A stretch of 64,000 nt of DNA from Saccharospirillaceae bacterium (GCA_022448365.1 JAKVCS010000005.1:343903-407902); one strand, 5' to 3'; positions 1-8,323 are shown, counted from the first letter of the stretch. Notes: generated by a model from the letters alone, not told the origin. Program-made: numbers and translations.

Positions 1-561
1 AAAAGTCGTGATGACGTACAGCAGTGGATTGAGCACAGTTTTGAGTTTGGTATTGGCCAGCTCGATCTGCCGCTTTATCTGCGTCTTTATCGAGCCTGGA
101 AAAGCCATGATTTTGAAGCCGTGAATTCATGGAACCAAACATTATTGTCGTTCCGGGAAACCAAAGAACTCTATTTGGAAGATGTTCAGGTAGGTGGTGC
201 ATTTGCTCAGTGGCACCTCGGCCAGAACCCAGAACGTAAGGGGTATTTAGAGCATTGTCCTCAGCCGACGGTGGTCGCCATGAATGCACTGGCGGCAGTG
301 TTGTCGGATATTGATGAGCAAACGGCGTTATTGGGCTTTGCCTGGAGTTGGGTAGAAAATCAGATTGCCTGTGCCAGTAAGGCGATGCCAATGGGGCAAA
401 CGGATGGCCAGAAAATTCTGCAGCAAATCATTCCACTATTAACGCGGGTATGTGATGCGGCAAACACGATTGAGGATGAACAAATCGGAACGGGATTGAT
501 GGGGTTGGCGATGGCGTCGTCGTTGCACGAGCAACAATATTCTCGTTTGTTTCGATCCTAA
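1..561 (+). CDS. ureF: Urease accessory protein UreF (5' end outside window)
   Basis: The frame is open from base 1 to the TAA at 559-561, so only the C-terminal 186 residues are present. UreF binds UreD and UreG on apo-urease and acts in delivery of nickel to the active site. The visible part carries the family's late motif, an RETKEL segment followed by a stretch where UreF proteins have conserved Gly and Ala, then a helical tail. The GTG at 121 is internal and not the start, because the open frame with UreF-like sequence continues upstream of it. The structural urease genes and ureE/ureD presumably lie to the left. ureG follows after an unusually wide gap of about 275 bp. Confidence 0.9.
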   Translation, partial: KSRDDVQQWIEHSFEFGIGQLDLPLYLRLYRAWKSHDFEAVNSWNQTLLSFRETKELYLEDVQVGGAFAQWHLGQNPERKGYLEHCPQPTVVAMNALAAVLSDIDEQTALLGFAWSWVENQIACASKAMPMGQTDGQKILQQIIPLLTRVCDAANTIEDEQIGTGLMGLAMASSLHEQQYSRLFRS

Positions 562-835
562 AAATTGCGGAGATTTATAGGATGGTTGCTTTTCCAAAGT
601 AGCAACAGGATGTTGCAAGAGCACCAAGACCACCGGGGTGTGGCTTTGGTTGATTCGTCTGGGAGAGTCTCCGTCTTAGTATCCCGGTTGGTATAAATGA
701 AATGTTGAGATGCCGGCTGTTGGGGCGCTATATGTTCGTCCATGAAGGCTTATAAATCACCGGTCTGTGATTTATCGCTCTCGCCAATACCATCAATATT
801 TCACATTAGAAATGACGAAAAATCAGGTAGGAAAA
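562..835. other. Intergenic gap between ureF and ureG
   Basis: Accessory urease genes are usually packed closely, so a 274-bp gap is unusual. I see a small inverted repeat (GTTGCT at about 585, AGCAAC at about 601) and no convincing ORF, terminator or promoter. Short open frames here on the minus strand lack protein-like character. Confidence 0.5.
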
Positions 836-1531
836 ATGAAACAAGTATTACGTGTAGGCGTGGGTGGCCCGGTTGGTTCCGGTAAAACCGCACTGCTGGA
901 AAAAATCTGTCAGACCATGCGTGAGCATTACAATATTGCCGTGGTAACCAACGATATTTACACGAAAGAAGATGCAAAGTTTCTGATGCGTAAGGAAGCT
1001 TTGGAAGAAGATCGTATCCTGGGTGTTGAAACGGGCGGATGTCCACATACTGCTATTCGTGAAGATGCCTCCATGAACCTGGCCGCTGTAAAGCAACTTC
1101 AGGATACACACGAAGGTCTGGAGATGGTGTTGGTCGAAAGTGGTGGCGATAATTTATCAGCAACCTTCAGTCCGGAACTGTCAGATTTAACAATATATGT
1201 GATTGATGTATGCGCTGGTGATAAGATCCCCCGCAAAGGCGGTCCGGGTATTACCAAGTCTGACTTGCTTATTATTAATAAAGTAGACATTGCTGAACAC
1301 GTTGGCGCGTCTCTGGAAATCATGGATCGCGACGCTCGCCGGATGCGCGGTGATCGCCCCTTTGTGCTGGCCAATGTCGAGACGACGAAGGGTATCGGTG
1401 AAATTATTCGCTTTATCATCGATCATGGCATGTTGGAAAAACGTGAATCCATAGAACCTGCCCTGGCAACGATGATTCCGGGCCATGATCCGTCAAAAGA
1501 TGGCAGTGTTGCTTCGACTCGCTCTGAATAA
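836..1531 (+). CDS. ureG: Urease accessory GTPase UreG
   Basis: UreG is the SIMIBI-class GTPase that couples GTP hydrolysis to nickel insertion into urease, acting with UreE, UreF and UreD in the cytoplasm. The P-loop GPVGSGKT lies at residues 11-18, the nickel-binding CPH motif at about 69-71 (ETGGCPH), a Walker B-like VESGGDNL follows, and the guanine-specificity NKVD comes near residue 150. The start at 836 is chosen because AGGTAGGAAAA precedes it and the protein begins directly with the conserved [18 protein letters not shown] region. Upstream in-frame starts at 767 and 812 would add a non-conserved tail. Length 231 residues, slightly longer than typical. Confidence 0.95.
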   Translation: MKQVLRVGVGGPVGSGKTALLEKICQTMREHYNIAVVTNDIYTKEDAKFLMRKEALEEDRILGVETGGCPHTAIREDASMNLAAVKQLQDTHEGLEMVLVESGGDNLSATFSPELSDLTIYVIDVCAGDKIPRKGGPGITKSDLLIINKVDIAEHVGASLEIMDRDARRMRGDRPFVLANVETTKGIGEIIRFIIDHGMLEKRESIEPALATMIPGHDPSKDGSVASTRSE

Positions 1532-1550
1532 ATGACAAGAGGAACGTTAA

Positions 1551-1778
1551 ATGACTATCGCAAAAAAATCACTGCTGACAGCTGCTGGCTTAGCAGCTTC
1601 TGTTGAAACATTCGCTCATGCAGACCACAGCTATTCAGTTGGAGGGATTGTGGCCAATCTGATTCATCAGTTAACCCAACCAGATCATCTGGCGATGATC
1701 ATTGCAGGGGTTGCTGTTGCTGTTGTCGGGTATAAAGTACTGAAACCTAAAAATTCAGAAGACTCTGAAAATTTCTGA
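1551..1778 (+). CDS. Mini HupE/UreJ-like membrane protein
   Basis: A 75-residue protein starting 19 bp after ureG behind AGAGGAAC. It has a possible N-terminal export signal or helix (residues 4-22), then HADHSYSVGG and a second hydrophobic helix (about 45-65) ending in KPKN. The segment IHQLTQPDHLAM resembles the HPLTGxDHLLAM signature of HupE/UreJ nickel-permease-like proteins, with Gln in place of Pro and Pro in place of Gly. Full HupE proteins are about 190 residues with several helices, so this is at most a one-motif version. The position at the end of a urease operon and the His/Asp residues suggest a nickel-related role, but that is inference. Confidence 0.6.
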   Translation: MTIAKKSLLTAAGLAASVETFAHADHSYSVGGIVANLIHQLTQPDHLAMIIAGVAVAVVGYKVLKPKNSEDSENF

Positions 1779-1842
1779 GTGCTGACCGTCGTGACAGGCT
1801 AAAAGATCCAGCGCCCTCACTGACAAAGATGACATTTCTGTT

Positions 1843-1890
1843 GTTCAAAAAATAAAAAGCCGGCAATTGCCGGCTTTTTATTTTTTGAAC
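1843..1890. terminator. Perfect 48-bp palindromic terminator
   Basis: The 48 bases are an exact inverted repeat: an AAAAAGCCGGCAA arm meets its complement at an AATT centre, flanked by A-rich and T-rich tracts. Both strands end in a GC-rich stem followed by T-rich sequence, so it can act in either direction. It closes the ureF-ureG-HupE-like unit. Confidence 0.9.
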
Positions 1891-1920
1891 TGGTACTTTC
1901 TAATTAGAATTATCAATTAT

Positions 1921-1937
1921 CGCACCAGCATGGTGAA
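1921..1937. promoter_or_regulatory. NtrC-like dyad upstream of urtA
   Basis: CGCACCA-GCA-TGGTGAA closely matches the NtrC dyad TGCACCA-N3-TGGTGCA. A further half-site TGGTGCG lies at 1962-1968. The dyad is about 130 bp upstream of the -24/-12 promoter, a normal distance for an NtrC enhancer. Confidence 0.7.
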
Positions 1938-2050
1938 TTTGGGTTGCTCAATGATTATCTCTGGTGCGCGACTCGGTCATATTTATTATCAAAAGGGAGA
2001 GAATGCCCCAAATTATACAAAGAATGCTTTAAAAACAGGCGCATATAAAA

Positions 2051-2067
2051 CTGGTACACGCTTTGCT
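2051..2067 (+). promoter_or_regulatory. Sigma-54 promoter of urtABCDE
   Basis: CTGGTACACGCTTTGCT fits the -24/-12 consensus YTGGYACRN4TTGCW at every defined position. GG is at 2053-2054 and GC at 2065-2066, the required 10-base separation. It lies about 95 bp before the urtA start, and NtrC-like sites lie upstream. Confidence 0.8.
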
Positions 2068-2159
2068 CTGCATTGTTCATACGAAGATTTAAATCTTTTA
2101 AATAACGTATCCACTTCGGTGGCACCATTTAAATAATCCGCATAAAAGGATGAATGATC

Positions 2160-3470
2160 ATGAAAAAAGCTGGAATGAATATTCTGAAAACTGCTGGAAA
2201 AGTAATGGCAATCAGTGCATTGGCTGCAGGTGTAAGTCTGGCCAACGCTGCAGATACGATAAAAGTTGGGGTTCTGCACTCCTTATCTGGAACAATGGCA
2301 ATTTCTGAAACGACATTAAAAGATACTGTTTTAATGATGGTTGAAGAACAGAATAAGAAAGGCGGATTATTAGGAAAAAAACTGGAAGCTGTTGTGGTTG
2401 ACCCGGCTTCTAACTGGCCTCTGTTTGCGGAGAAAACCCGTGAGCTGTTAGAGAAAGAAGATGTTGATGTAATTTTTGGTTGTTGGACTTCCGTGTCCCG
2501 AAAATCAGTTTTGCCAGTGGTAGAAGAGTTAAATGGCTTATTATTTTACCCGGTTCAATATGAGGGTGAAGAGTCTTCTTATAACGTCTTTTATACCGGT
2601 GCAGCGCCAAACCAACAGGCGATACCTGCGGTCGATTACCTGATGGATGAAGTGGGTGCAGAGCGTTGGGTGCTGGCAGGTACCGACTATGTGTATCCAC
2701 GTACGACCAACAAAATTCTCGAAAGCTATTTGAAATCAAAGGGTGTTGCAGAAAAAGACATCATGGTGAACTACACACCATTCGGTCATAGCGATTGGCA
2801 AACGATTGTTTCTGATATCAAAAAATTTGGTAGCGCGGGTAAGAAAACAGCCGTTGTTTCAACAGTAAACGGTGATGCTAATGTGCCTTTCTATAAAGAA
2901 CTGGCGAACCAGGGCATCAGTGCTGAAGACATTCCAGTCGTTGCTTTCTCTGTGGGTGAAGAAGAATTATCTGGTTTTGATACCTCACCGCTGGTTGGTC
3001 ATCTGGCCGCCTGGAACTACTTCCAGAGTGCTGATTCGGAAGTGAATGACCAGTTTATTGAGCAGTGGCAGGGCTACACCAAAGACGATGATCGTGTGAC
3101 CAATGATCCGATGGAAGCCACCTATATTGGTTTTAAAATGTGGGCAAAAGCGGTTGAGAAAGCCAAGAGTGAAGATGTGGATAAAGTTCGTGCCGCTATG
3201 TACGGCCTTGAGGTACCTAACCTGACGGGTGGTGTGGCGAAGATGAACGAAAATCATCACCTCTCTAAGCCCGTTCTGATTGGTGAAATTCAGGATGATG
3301 GTCAATTTGATATTGTTTGGAAAACCGATGAAGTGGTTAAAGGCGATGCCTGGACCGATTACCTGCCAGAATCTGCCAATCTGATTTCTGATTGGACAGC
3401 ACCGGTTAGCTGCGGCAACTACAACACAGTGACGAAAACCTGTGGTGGTGGCTCTGTTGCTGCAGAATAA
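2160..3470 (+). CDS. urtA: Urea ABC transporter, substrate-binding protein UrtA
   Basis: Periplasmic receptor of the high-affinity urea uptake system. Residues 1-30 are a signal peptide ending in ANA. The mature part begins ADTIKVGVLHSLSGTMAISE, the family opening, and contains the UrtA-type FGCWTSVSRKSVLPVVE and PVQYEGEESS segments. Length 436 residues is typical. ATGs occur at 2154 and 2160. The second is preferred because AAGGA at 2146-2150 is then about 9 bp away and the signal peptide starts MKK. It is the first gene of urtABCDE, and a hairpin follows it, which fits the need for excess binding protein. Confidence 0.96.
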   Translation: MKKAGMNILKTAGKVMAISALAAGVSLANAADTIKVGVLHSLSGTMAISETTLKDTVLMMVEEQNKKGGLLGKKLEAVVVDPASNWPLFAEKTRELLEKEDVDVIFGCWTSVSRKSVLPVVEELNGLLFYPVQYEGEESSYNVFYTGAAPNQQAIPAVDYLMDEVGAERWVLAGTDYVYPRTTNKILESYLKSKGVAEKDIMVNYTPFGHSDWQTIVSDIKKFGSAGKKTAVVSTVNGDANVPFYKELANQGISAEDIPVVAFSVGEEELSGFDTSPLVGHLAAWNYFQSADSEVNDQFIEQWQGYTKDDDRVTNDPMEATYIGFKMWAKAVEKAKSEDVDKVRAAMYGLEVPNLTGGVAKMNENHHLSKPVLIGEIQDDGQFDIVWKTDEVVKGDAWTDYLPESANLISDWTAPVSCGNYNTVTKTCGGGSVAAE

Positions 3471-3492
3471 GCGATAGCTTATTGAACTCTAT

Positions 3493-3515
3493 GCCGGGCT
3501 GAGTGTTAGCCCGGC
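3493..3515 (+). terminator. Hairpin between urtA and urtB
   Basis: GCCGGGCT-GAGTGTT-AGCCCGGC forms a perfect 8-bp stem followed by GCTTTT. It probably acts as a partial terminator or 3'-end stabiliser giving more urtA than urtBCDE mRNA. The GTG at 3503 lies inside the loop, which argues against it as the urtB start. Confidence 0.65.
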
Positions 3516-3535
3516 GCTTTTACACGGATACTCCC

Positions 3536-5164
3536 ATGCGACACTTCTTTCCTGCCAGAATTTCCCTGGTGCTGGCATTACTATGCTTTTCTGTAGCTCA
3601 GGCTTGGGCTATTGATGATTCATTAGAAGCGATTTCACAACAATTGGTAAAAGCCAGTTATAAACAAAAAGCCGGCATTATTGATTCAATATCGGCCTCC
3701 GGTGACGAATACAAAGTAACGATATTGAATGCTTTGGTTCGTTCTGATTTATATTACCGAAAATCCGATCAATTACTTGTTTTGGTTGATTCATTCAAAT
3801 CAGAGAATGGTATTGTTACTGCCTTCGGGAATCAGACTGTTGAAAATACCGGTAAGCGAAAATTCAAAAAAATCGGTGTTAATAATGCTCTGCGTAAAAA
3901 AATACGGTCAGCACTCGCACTGGTGCGAATTTCCAGCGGTACGGAACAACAACGCTTTGATGCCGCGCGAGACCTGTTGAAAAATAGCAAAACAGTGAAT
4001 AGCGAAATACTGCAAAGTCTGATTAATCAGGAAAAATCCAAAGAAATTGTCGACATTCTAAGAATTAATTTAGCGATTAAACAACTGGCCAGCGATAAAG
4101 AAGATGTTCGCCTGTCTGCAATCATCGCAATGGAACGATCTTTGTATCCGGAAGTCCGGGTAGCATTGAGTCAGTTTATTAACGAATTCAGCGATGAAGA
4201 AAAACAAAGCCGTAGCGCAGAATATGTCTTGGCTGAAAAAACAATCGATAGCATTGATCAGCTGCTGAAGATCAACAGTTATGCTGAAAATCTCTATTTT
4301 GGCCTCTCGCTGGGTGCTGTACTGCTGTTAGCCGCAATCGGACTTGCGATTACTTTTGGTGTGATGGGTGTTATTAATATGGCCCATGGCGAAATGATTA
4401 TGTTGGGCGCTTATACCACTTACGTCATACAGCAACTGATGCCGGAATCAACAGGACTATCCCTGGTGGTTGCTGTGCCTGCGGCGTTTTTGGTGAGCGG
4501 ATTGGTTGGCGTATTAATCGAGCGTTCGGTTATTCGTCATTTATACGGCCGCCCACTGGAAACGTTATTGGCGACATTTGGTATCAGCCTGGTGTTACAG
4601 CAAGCGGTACGCTCTGTTTTTGGCCCGTTAAACCGTGATGTTGTTACACCGGACTGGATGGCAGGCACCTTTATGATAAATCCAGCGCTTGAGCTCACCT
4701 ACAACCGCTTATACATCATTATTTTCAGTTTGCTGGTGCTCGCGGTGCTTGCTCTGGTGCTGAAACGTACCTTGTTCGGTTTGCAGATGCGTGCCGTCAC
4801 TATGAATCGTCCAATGGCAAACTCAATGGGAATCCGGACCGGTTGGGTCGATGCACTGACATTTGGTTTGGGATCGGGCATCGCCGGTATTGCTGGTGTT
4901 GCTCTGAGTCAGCTGACCAATGTGGGTCCGAATTTAGGTCAGGCCTATATTATCGACTCCTTTATGGTGGTGGTATTTGGTGGCGTTGGTAATTTGTGGG
5001 GCACTCTGGTCGCAGCGATGTCACTGGGTGTTGCGAATAAATTCTTCGAACCGATTGCTGGTGCTGTTCTGGCAAAAATCCTGGTACTGGTATTTATAAT
5101 TTTGTTTATACAAAAGCGACCTCGCGGCTTATTTGCGCTTAAAGGTCGGGCGGTAGAGGGTTAA
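3536..5164 (+). CDS. urtB: Urea ABC transporter permease UrtB
   Basis: Inner-membrane permease of the urea transporter, 542 residues. A signal-like hydrophobic segment (about 5-25, ending AQAWA) precedes a soluble helical region of about 225 residues. The LivH-like permease begins near residue 250 (LYFGLSLGAVLLLAAIG) and includes GVINMAHGEM, typical of branched-chain-type permeases. The long N-terminal extension is usual for proteobacterial UrtB. An earlier in-frame GTG at 3503 lies inside the intergenic hairpin and would put extra residues before the signal, so ATG 3536 is preferred. urtC follows 11 bp downstream. Confidence 0.93.
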   Translation: MRHFFPARISLVLALLCFSVAQAWAIDDSLEAISQQLVKASYKQKAGIIDSISASGDEYKVTILNALVRSDLYYRKSDQLLVLVDSFKSENGIVTAFGNQTVENTGKRKFKKIGVNNALRKKIRSALALVRISSGTEQQRFDAARDLLKNSKTVNSEILQSLINQEKSKEIVDILRINLAIKQLASDKEDVRLSAIIAMERSLYPEVRVALSQFINEFSDEEKQSRSAEYVLAEKTIDSIDQLLKINSYAENLYFGLSLGAVLLLAAIGLAITFGVMGVINMAHGEMIMLGAYTTYVIQQLMPESTGLSLVVAVPAAFLVSGLVGVLIERSVIRHLYGRPLETLLATFGISLVLQQAVRSVFGPLNRDVVTPDWMAGTFMINPALELTYNRLYIIIFSLLVLAVLALVLKRTLFGLQMRAVTMNRPMANSMGIRTGWVDALTFGLGSGIAGIAGVALSQLTNVGPNLGQAYIIDSFMVVVFGGVGNLWGTLVAAMSLGVANKFFEPIAGAVLAKILVLVFIILFIQKRPRGLFALKGRAVEG

Positions 5165-5175
5165 GTAAGGAGATT

Positions 5176-6351
5176 ATGATGAATACACTAAAACTTGGAC
5201 CGCTCACCTCTGTGCTGGCAAATGATCCTGCCGGACAACGTCTGGTCAAAGCTATTCTGATACTCGCAGTGATCATTCCATCTTGTAATTTGGTATTTCC
5301 GGAAGGATCGCTGTTTCACGTTTCGACTTATACCATGACTTTGTTAGGCAAATATCTGTGTTATGCCTTATTAGCGTTAGCGGTTGATTTAATTTGGGGA
5401 TATTGCGGAATTCTCAGCCTGGGTCATGGAGCATTTTTCGCGTTAGGTGGTTACGCCATGGGGATGTATTTGATGCGCCAGATTGGTGACCGTGGTGTTT
5501 ATGGTAACCCCGAACTGCCTGATTTTATGGTGTTCCTTAACTGGACGGAATTACCCTGGTATTGGTTTGGTTTCGATCAGTTCTGGTTTGCCGTCATTAT
5601 GATGTTGGCCGCTCCCGGTATTCTTGCCTTTGTTTTTGGTGCTCTGGCGTTCCGGTCCCGGGTAACAGGCGTGTATTTGTCGATTATTACTCAAGCGCTG
5701 ACTTATGCCCTGATGCTGGCGTTCTTTCTCAATGACATGGGATTTGGTGGTAACAACGGTTTAACCGACTTCAAAGATATTCTCGGGTTTGATTTGCAGT
5801 CTGATACCACGCGCGCAGCCTTGTTTGTTGCTTCTGCGTTAGCACTGGTCCTGGGATATTTGATCAGTCGTTTTATTGTGGATTCGAAATTGGGCCGGGT
5901 GCTGGTTGCGGTTCGCGATGCGGAATCCAGAACACGCTTTATGGGTTACCGTGTTGAAAACTATAAGTTATTCGTATTTGTCGTCTCATCCATGTTGGCC
6001 GGCGTCGCAGGTGCGTTGTATGTTCCTCAGGTCGGTATTATTAATCCTGGCGAATTTGCGCCCATTTTCTCGATCGAAATCATTATTTGGGTAGCGGTAG
6101 GGGGTCGGGGTTCGTTATACGGAGCTGTGATTGGCGCCTTTCTGGTGAACTACGCCAAGACCTATTTTACCGGTGCTTTTGCAGAGTTGTGGCTATTCCT
6201 GCTAGGCGGATTATTTGTATTAACGACGTTATATCTGCCGAAAGGCGTGGTTGGCTTATGGCATCAGTTTAACGAAAAACGCGCTGAAAAAACGATGCCG
6301 GATAACGACGATGACACTGTGACCGAATTGGCCAACGGAGGTAAAGCATGA
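5176..6351 (+). CDS. urtC: Urea ABC transporter permease UrtC
   Basis: Second permease subunit, LivM-like, 391 residues with about nine or ten hydrophobic segments. Recognisable elements are the DLIWGYCGILSLGHGAFFALGGYAMGMYL block near residue 70 and the late GGRGSLYGAVIGAFLVNY block. AAGGAG lies just upstream of the tandem ATG codons. The last codons overlap the urtD start in an ATGA arrangement, indicating translational coupling. The charged tail is typical of UrtC. Confidence 0.95.
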   Translation: MMNTLKLGPLTSVLANDPAGQRLVKAILILAVIIPSCNLVFPEGSLFHVSTYTMTLLGKYLCYALLALAVDLIWGYCGILSLGHGAFFALGGYAMGMYLMRQIGDRGVYGNPELPDFMVFLNWTELPWYWFGFDQFWFAVIMMLAAPGILAFVFGALAFRSRVTGVYLSIITQALTYALMLAFFLNDMGFGGNNGLTDFKDILGFDLQSDTTRAALFVASALALVLGYLISRFIVDSKLGRVLVAVRDAESRTRFMGYRVENYKLFVFVVSSMLAGVAGALYVPQVGIINPGEFAPIFSIEIIIWVAVGGRGSLYGAVIGAFLVNYAKTYFTGAFAELWLFLLGGLFVLTTLYLPKGVVGLWHQFNEKRAEKTMPDNDDDTVTELANGGKA

Positions 6352-7112
6352 GCTTAGCGACCCAACACATTGAAAATGCATCGGTACTCTATCTTGATGG
6401 TGTCAGTGTCAGCTTCGATGGTTTTAAAGCGCTCAATTCTTTATCTCTGTGTATCGAGCCAGGAGAAATGCGCGCCATTATTGGCCCCAACGGTGCAGGG
6501 AAGACCACCATGATGGATGTGATTACGGGCAAAACCAAGCCAGATAGCGGCACGTTGCTGTTCAATGATGAATTTGATCTGACTCAGTACGATGAAGCCG
6601 CTGTCGCAAACCTTGGAATTGGTCGTAAATTTCAGAAGCCCAGTGTCATCGAAAGTCTGACGATTTTCGAAAACCTGGAAATGTCGTTAAAAGGTGGTCG
6701 TTCTGTCTGGCAGGCATTGCGTCATAAGTTATCTTCCAGTCAAAGCAATAAACTGGAGGAAATTCTCGGCATGATTGATCTGGAAAGCCAGGTGCATAAT
6801 CTGGCGGGGAATTTGTCTCACGGTCAGAAGCAATGGTTAGAAATCGGTATGTTACTCGGTCAGGAGCCAGAGTTACTGTTAATTGACGAACCCGCTGCCG
6901 GTATGACGGACGAAGAAACCATGAAAACCGCTGAGCTGTTCAAACAACTAGCGAAAAGCCATTCGTTAATGGTGGTTGAGCACGATATGGACTTTATCGA
7001 TGCGCTGGATTGCCGCGTCACGGTTCTGAATGAAGGCAGCGTTTTGGCTGAAGGATCGTTAGCCTCAGTAAAAGCGAATGAAGACGTGATTGAAAAGTAC
7101 TTAGGCAGGTAG
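6348..7112 (+). CDS. urtD: Urea ABC transporter ATPase UrtD
   Basis: LivG-like ATPase, 254 residues. Walker A GPNGAGKT is near residues 46-53, the signature LSHGQ at 156-160 and Walker B LLLIDEP at about 174-180, followed by the H-loop VVEHDMDF. Together with UrtE it powers urea import. Its ATG lies inside the urtC stop region (4-bp overlap), and urtE begins 11 bp after its stop. Confidence 0.95.
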   Translation: MSLATQHIENASVLYLDGVSVSFDGFKALNSLSLCIEPGEMRAIIGPNGAGKTTMMDVITGKTKPDSGTLLFNDEFDLTQYDEAAVANLGIGRKFQKPSVIESLTIFENLEMSLKGGRSVWQALRHKLSSSQSNKLEEILGMIDLESQVHNLAGNLSHGQKQWLEIGMLLGQEPELLLIDEPAAGMTDEETMKTAELFKQLAKSHSLMVVEHDMDFIDALDCRVTVLNEGSVLAEGSLASVKANEDVIEKYLGR

Positions 7113-7123
7113 GAGCGACGATT

Positions 7124-7822
7124 ATGTTAAGAGTTAATAAATTAAACGTCGCGTACGGTGCCAGCCAGGCATTATATGATGTCTGTTTGCAGGCTGAAAT
7201 TGGTAAAGTGACCTGTGTTCTTGGTCGCAACGGTGTGGGTAAAACCACATTGATGAAAGCGTTATCTGGTCAGCTGGACAGTATGAGTGGACAGGTTCGA
7301 TGGCTGGATCAGCCGTTGGATGGTGTTGCACCAGCTGATCGCGCTCGTCAGGGAATTGCGTACGTACCACAGGGGCGGGATATCTTTGCTCAACTGACCG
7401 TGGAAGAAAATCTGCAGACGGCCTTTTCCGCATTGCCGCGTAATCAGCGTCGCATCGACCCTGAAGTCTTTGCTTTGTTTCCGGTTCTGCAACAAATGTT
7501 GAAACGTCGCGGCGGGGATTTATCCGGTGGCCAGCAACAACAGCTGGCGATTGCCCGGGCATTATTACTAAAACCGAAGCTGTTGATTCTGGACGAACCG
7601 ACCGAGGGTATTCAGCCTTCGATCATCAAAGACATTCAGCACGTTATCGAATTATTGCGTGATCGCGGCGAAATGGCCATTGTGCTGGTCGAGCAGTATC
7701 TGGATTTTGCCGCGGAACTGGCTGACGACTTTATTATCCTTGAGCGCGGCAGAGTGGTTGCTGCGGGTGCAGGTCACGAGCTTAAAACGTCAGAACAAGC
7801 CCGGGAACTGCTGGCTATCTGA
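7124..7822 (+). CDS. urtE: Urea ABC transporter ATPase UrtE
   Basis: LivF-like ATPase, 232 residues. Walker A GRNGVGKT at about 34-41, signature LSGGQ at about 133-137, Walker B LLILDEPTEGIQPS, and the H-loop VLVEQYLDF. It is the last gene of urtABCDE. Its stop is only 4 bp from the stop of the convergent ubiK, so there is no room for a conventional intergenic terminator. Confidence 0.95.
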   Translation: MLRVNKLNVAYGASQALYDVCLQAEIGKVTCVLGRNGVGKTTLMKALSGQLDSMSGQVRWLDQPLDGVAPADRARQGIAYVPQGRDIFAQLTVEENLQTAFSALPRNQRRIDPEVFALFPVLQQMLKRRGGDLSGGQQQQLAIARALLLKPKLLILDEPTEGIQPSIIKDIQHVIELLRDRGEMAIVLVEQYLDFAAELADDFIILERGRVVAAGAGHELKTSEQARELLAI

Positions 7823-7826
7823 TTAC

Positions 7827-8066
7827 TCAGGCGTCTTTATTTTCTAATTCTACTAAGCGCTGCTCCAGCTCGGCTAACTGGGCCTGGGTGCGGCGCAGTA
7901 CTTCAAGTTGCACTTCAAACTCTTCGCGAGTGACCAGGTTGGCGTTGGTTAACATGGATTGCAGCTGGCTACGCATTGCTAGCTTCATATCTTCGGGAAT
8001 GCCAGGCATCGGCAGCTTCTCCAGAAATTCATCGGCCATTTGTTTGATTTGTGCAGGGTTAATCAT
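7827..8066 (-). CDS. ubiK: Ubiquinone biosynthesis accessory factor UbiK (YqiC/BMFP family)
   Basis: A 79-residue BMFP-type protein beginning MINPAQIKQMADEF, with a PMPGIPEDMK turn and a C-terminal coiled coil (LVTREEFEVQLEVLRRTQAQL). UbiK binds UbiJ and supports assembly or function of the ubiquinone-biosynthesis complex at the membrane. The length and the N-terminal helix, turn and coiled-coil layout match the family. It converges on urtE and diverges from the porin-glnK-amtB unit. As I recall, ubiK beside glnK-amtB is also seen in pseudomonads. Confidence 0.88.
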   Translation of the reverse strand: MINPAQIKQMADEFLEKLPMPGIPEDMKLAMRSQLQSMLTNANLVTREEFEVQLEVLRRTQAQLAELEQRLVELENKDA

Positions 8067-8147
8067 GGTTGCGGCTCTGTATCAGTGAATTTTGGTGCAT
8101 ATTGTAACAGCGAATTGCATGTTACAGCATCTTGCGCCGTTATGAGT

Positions 8148-8164
8148 CGCACGCTTTTGGTGCG
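8148..8164. promoter_or_regulatory. NtrC-like dyad upstream of the porin gene (distal)
   Basis: CGCACGC-TTT-TGGTGCG matches the NtrC dyad TGCACCA-N3-TGGTGCA well, with one strong and one weaker half-site. It is about 150 bp upstream of the -24/-12 element. Another TGGTGCG half-site follows at about 8172. Confidence 0.6.
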
Positions 8165-8225
8165 CTCTGATGTGGTGCGAATCATGTTGGTCGAGTGAAC
8201 CAAACTGGTGCCTAAAATTGCATTG

Positions 8226-8242
8226 TGCACCAGTATGGAATC
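8226..8242. promoter_or_regulatory. NtrC-like dyad upstream of the porin gene (proximal)
   Basis: TGCACCA-GTA-TGGAATC has one perfect NtrC half-site and a partial second one, about 70 bp upstream of the -24/-12 promoter. With the distal dyad it makes a multi-site enhancer. Confidence 0.6.
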
Positions 8243-8305
8243 ACTTTTCTCATCAAAATTCGCAATCATCGCTGTAAGTGCCTGAATTTATGTACTTTAA
8301 AAAAG

Positions 8306-8323
8306 TTGGCACAACGGCTGCTA
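8306..8323 (+). promoter_or_regulatory. Sigma-54 promoter of the porin-glnK-amtB unit
   Basis: TTGGCACAACGGCTGCTA has GG at 8308-8309 and GC at 8320-8321, with the canonical TGGCAC -24 block and CTGCT at -12. It lies about 80 bp before the porin ATG and is preceded by NtrC-like dyads. Confidence 0.8.

Noticed and set aside
1867..2136. 89-codon plus-strand ORF before urtA
   Set aside because: It begins inside the palindromic terminator and spans the NtrC and sigma-54 sites; no protein character.
8063..8269. 68-codon minus-strand ORF upstream of ubiK
   Set aside because: It covers the NtrC-like dyads of the porin promoter and has no recognisable domain.
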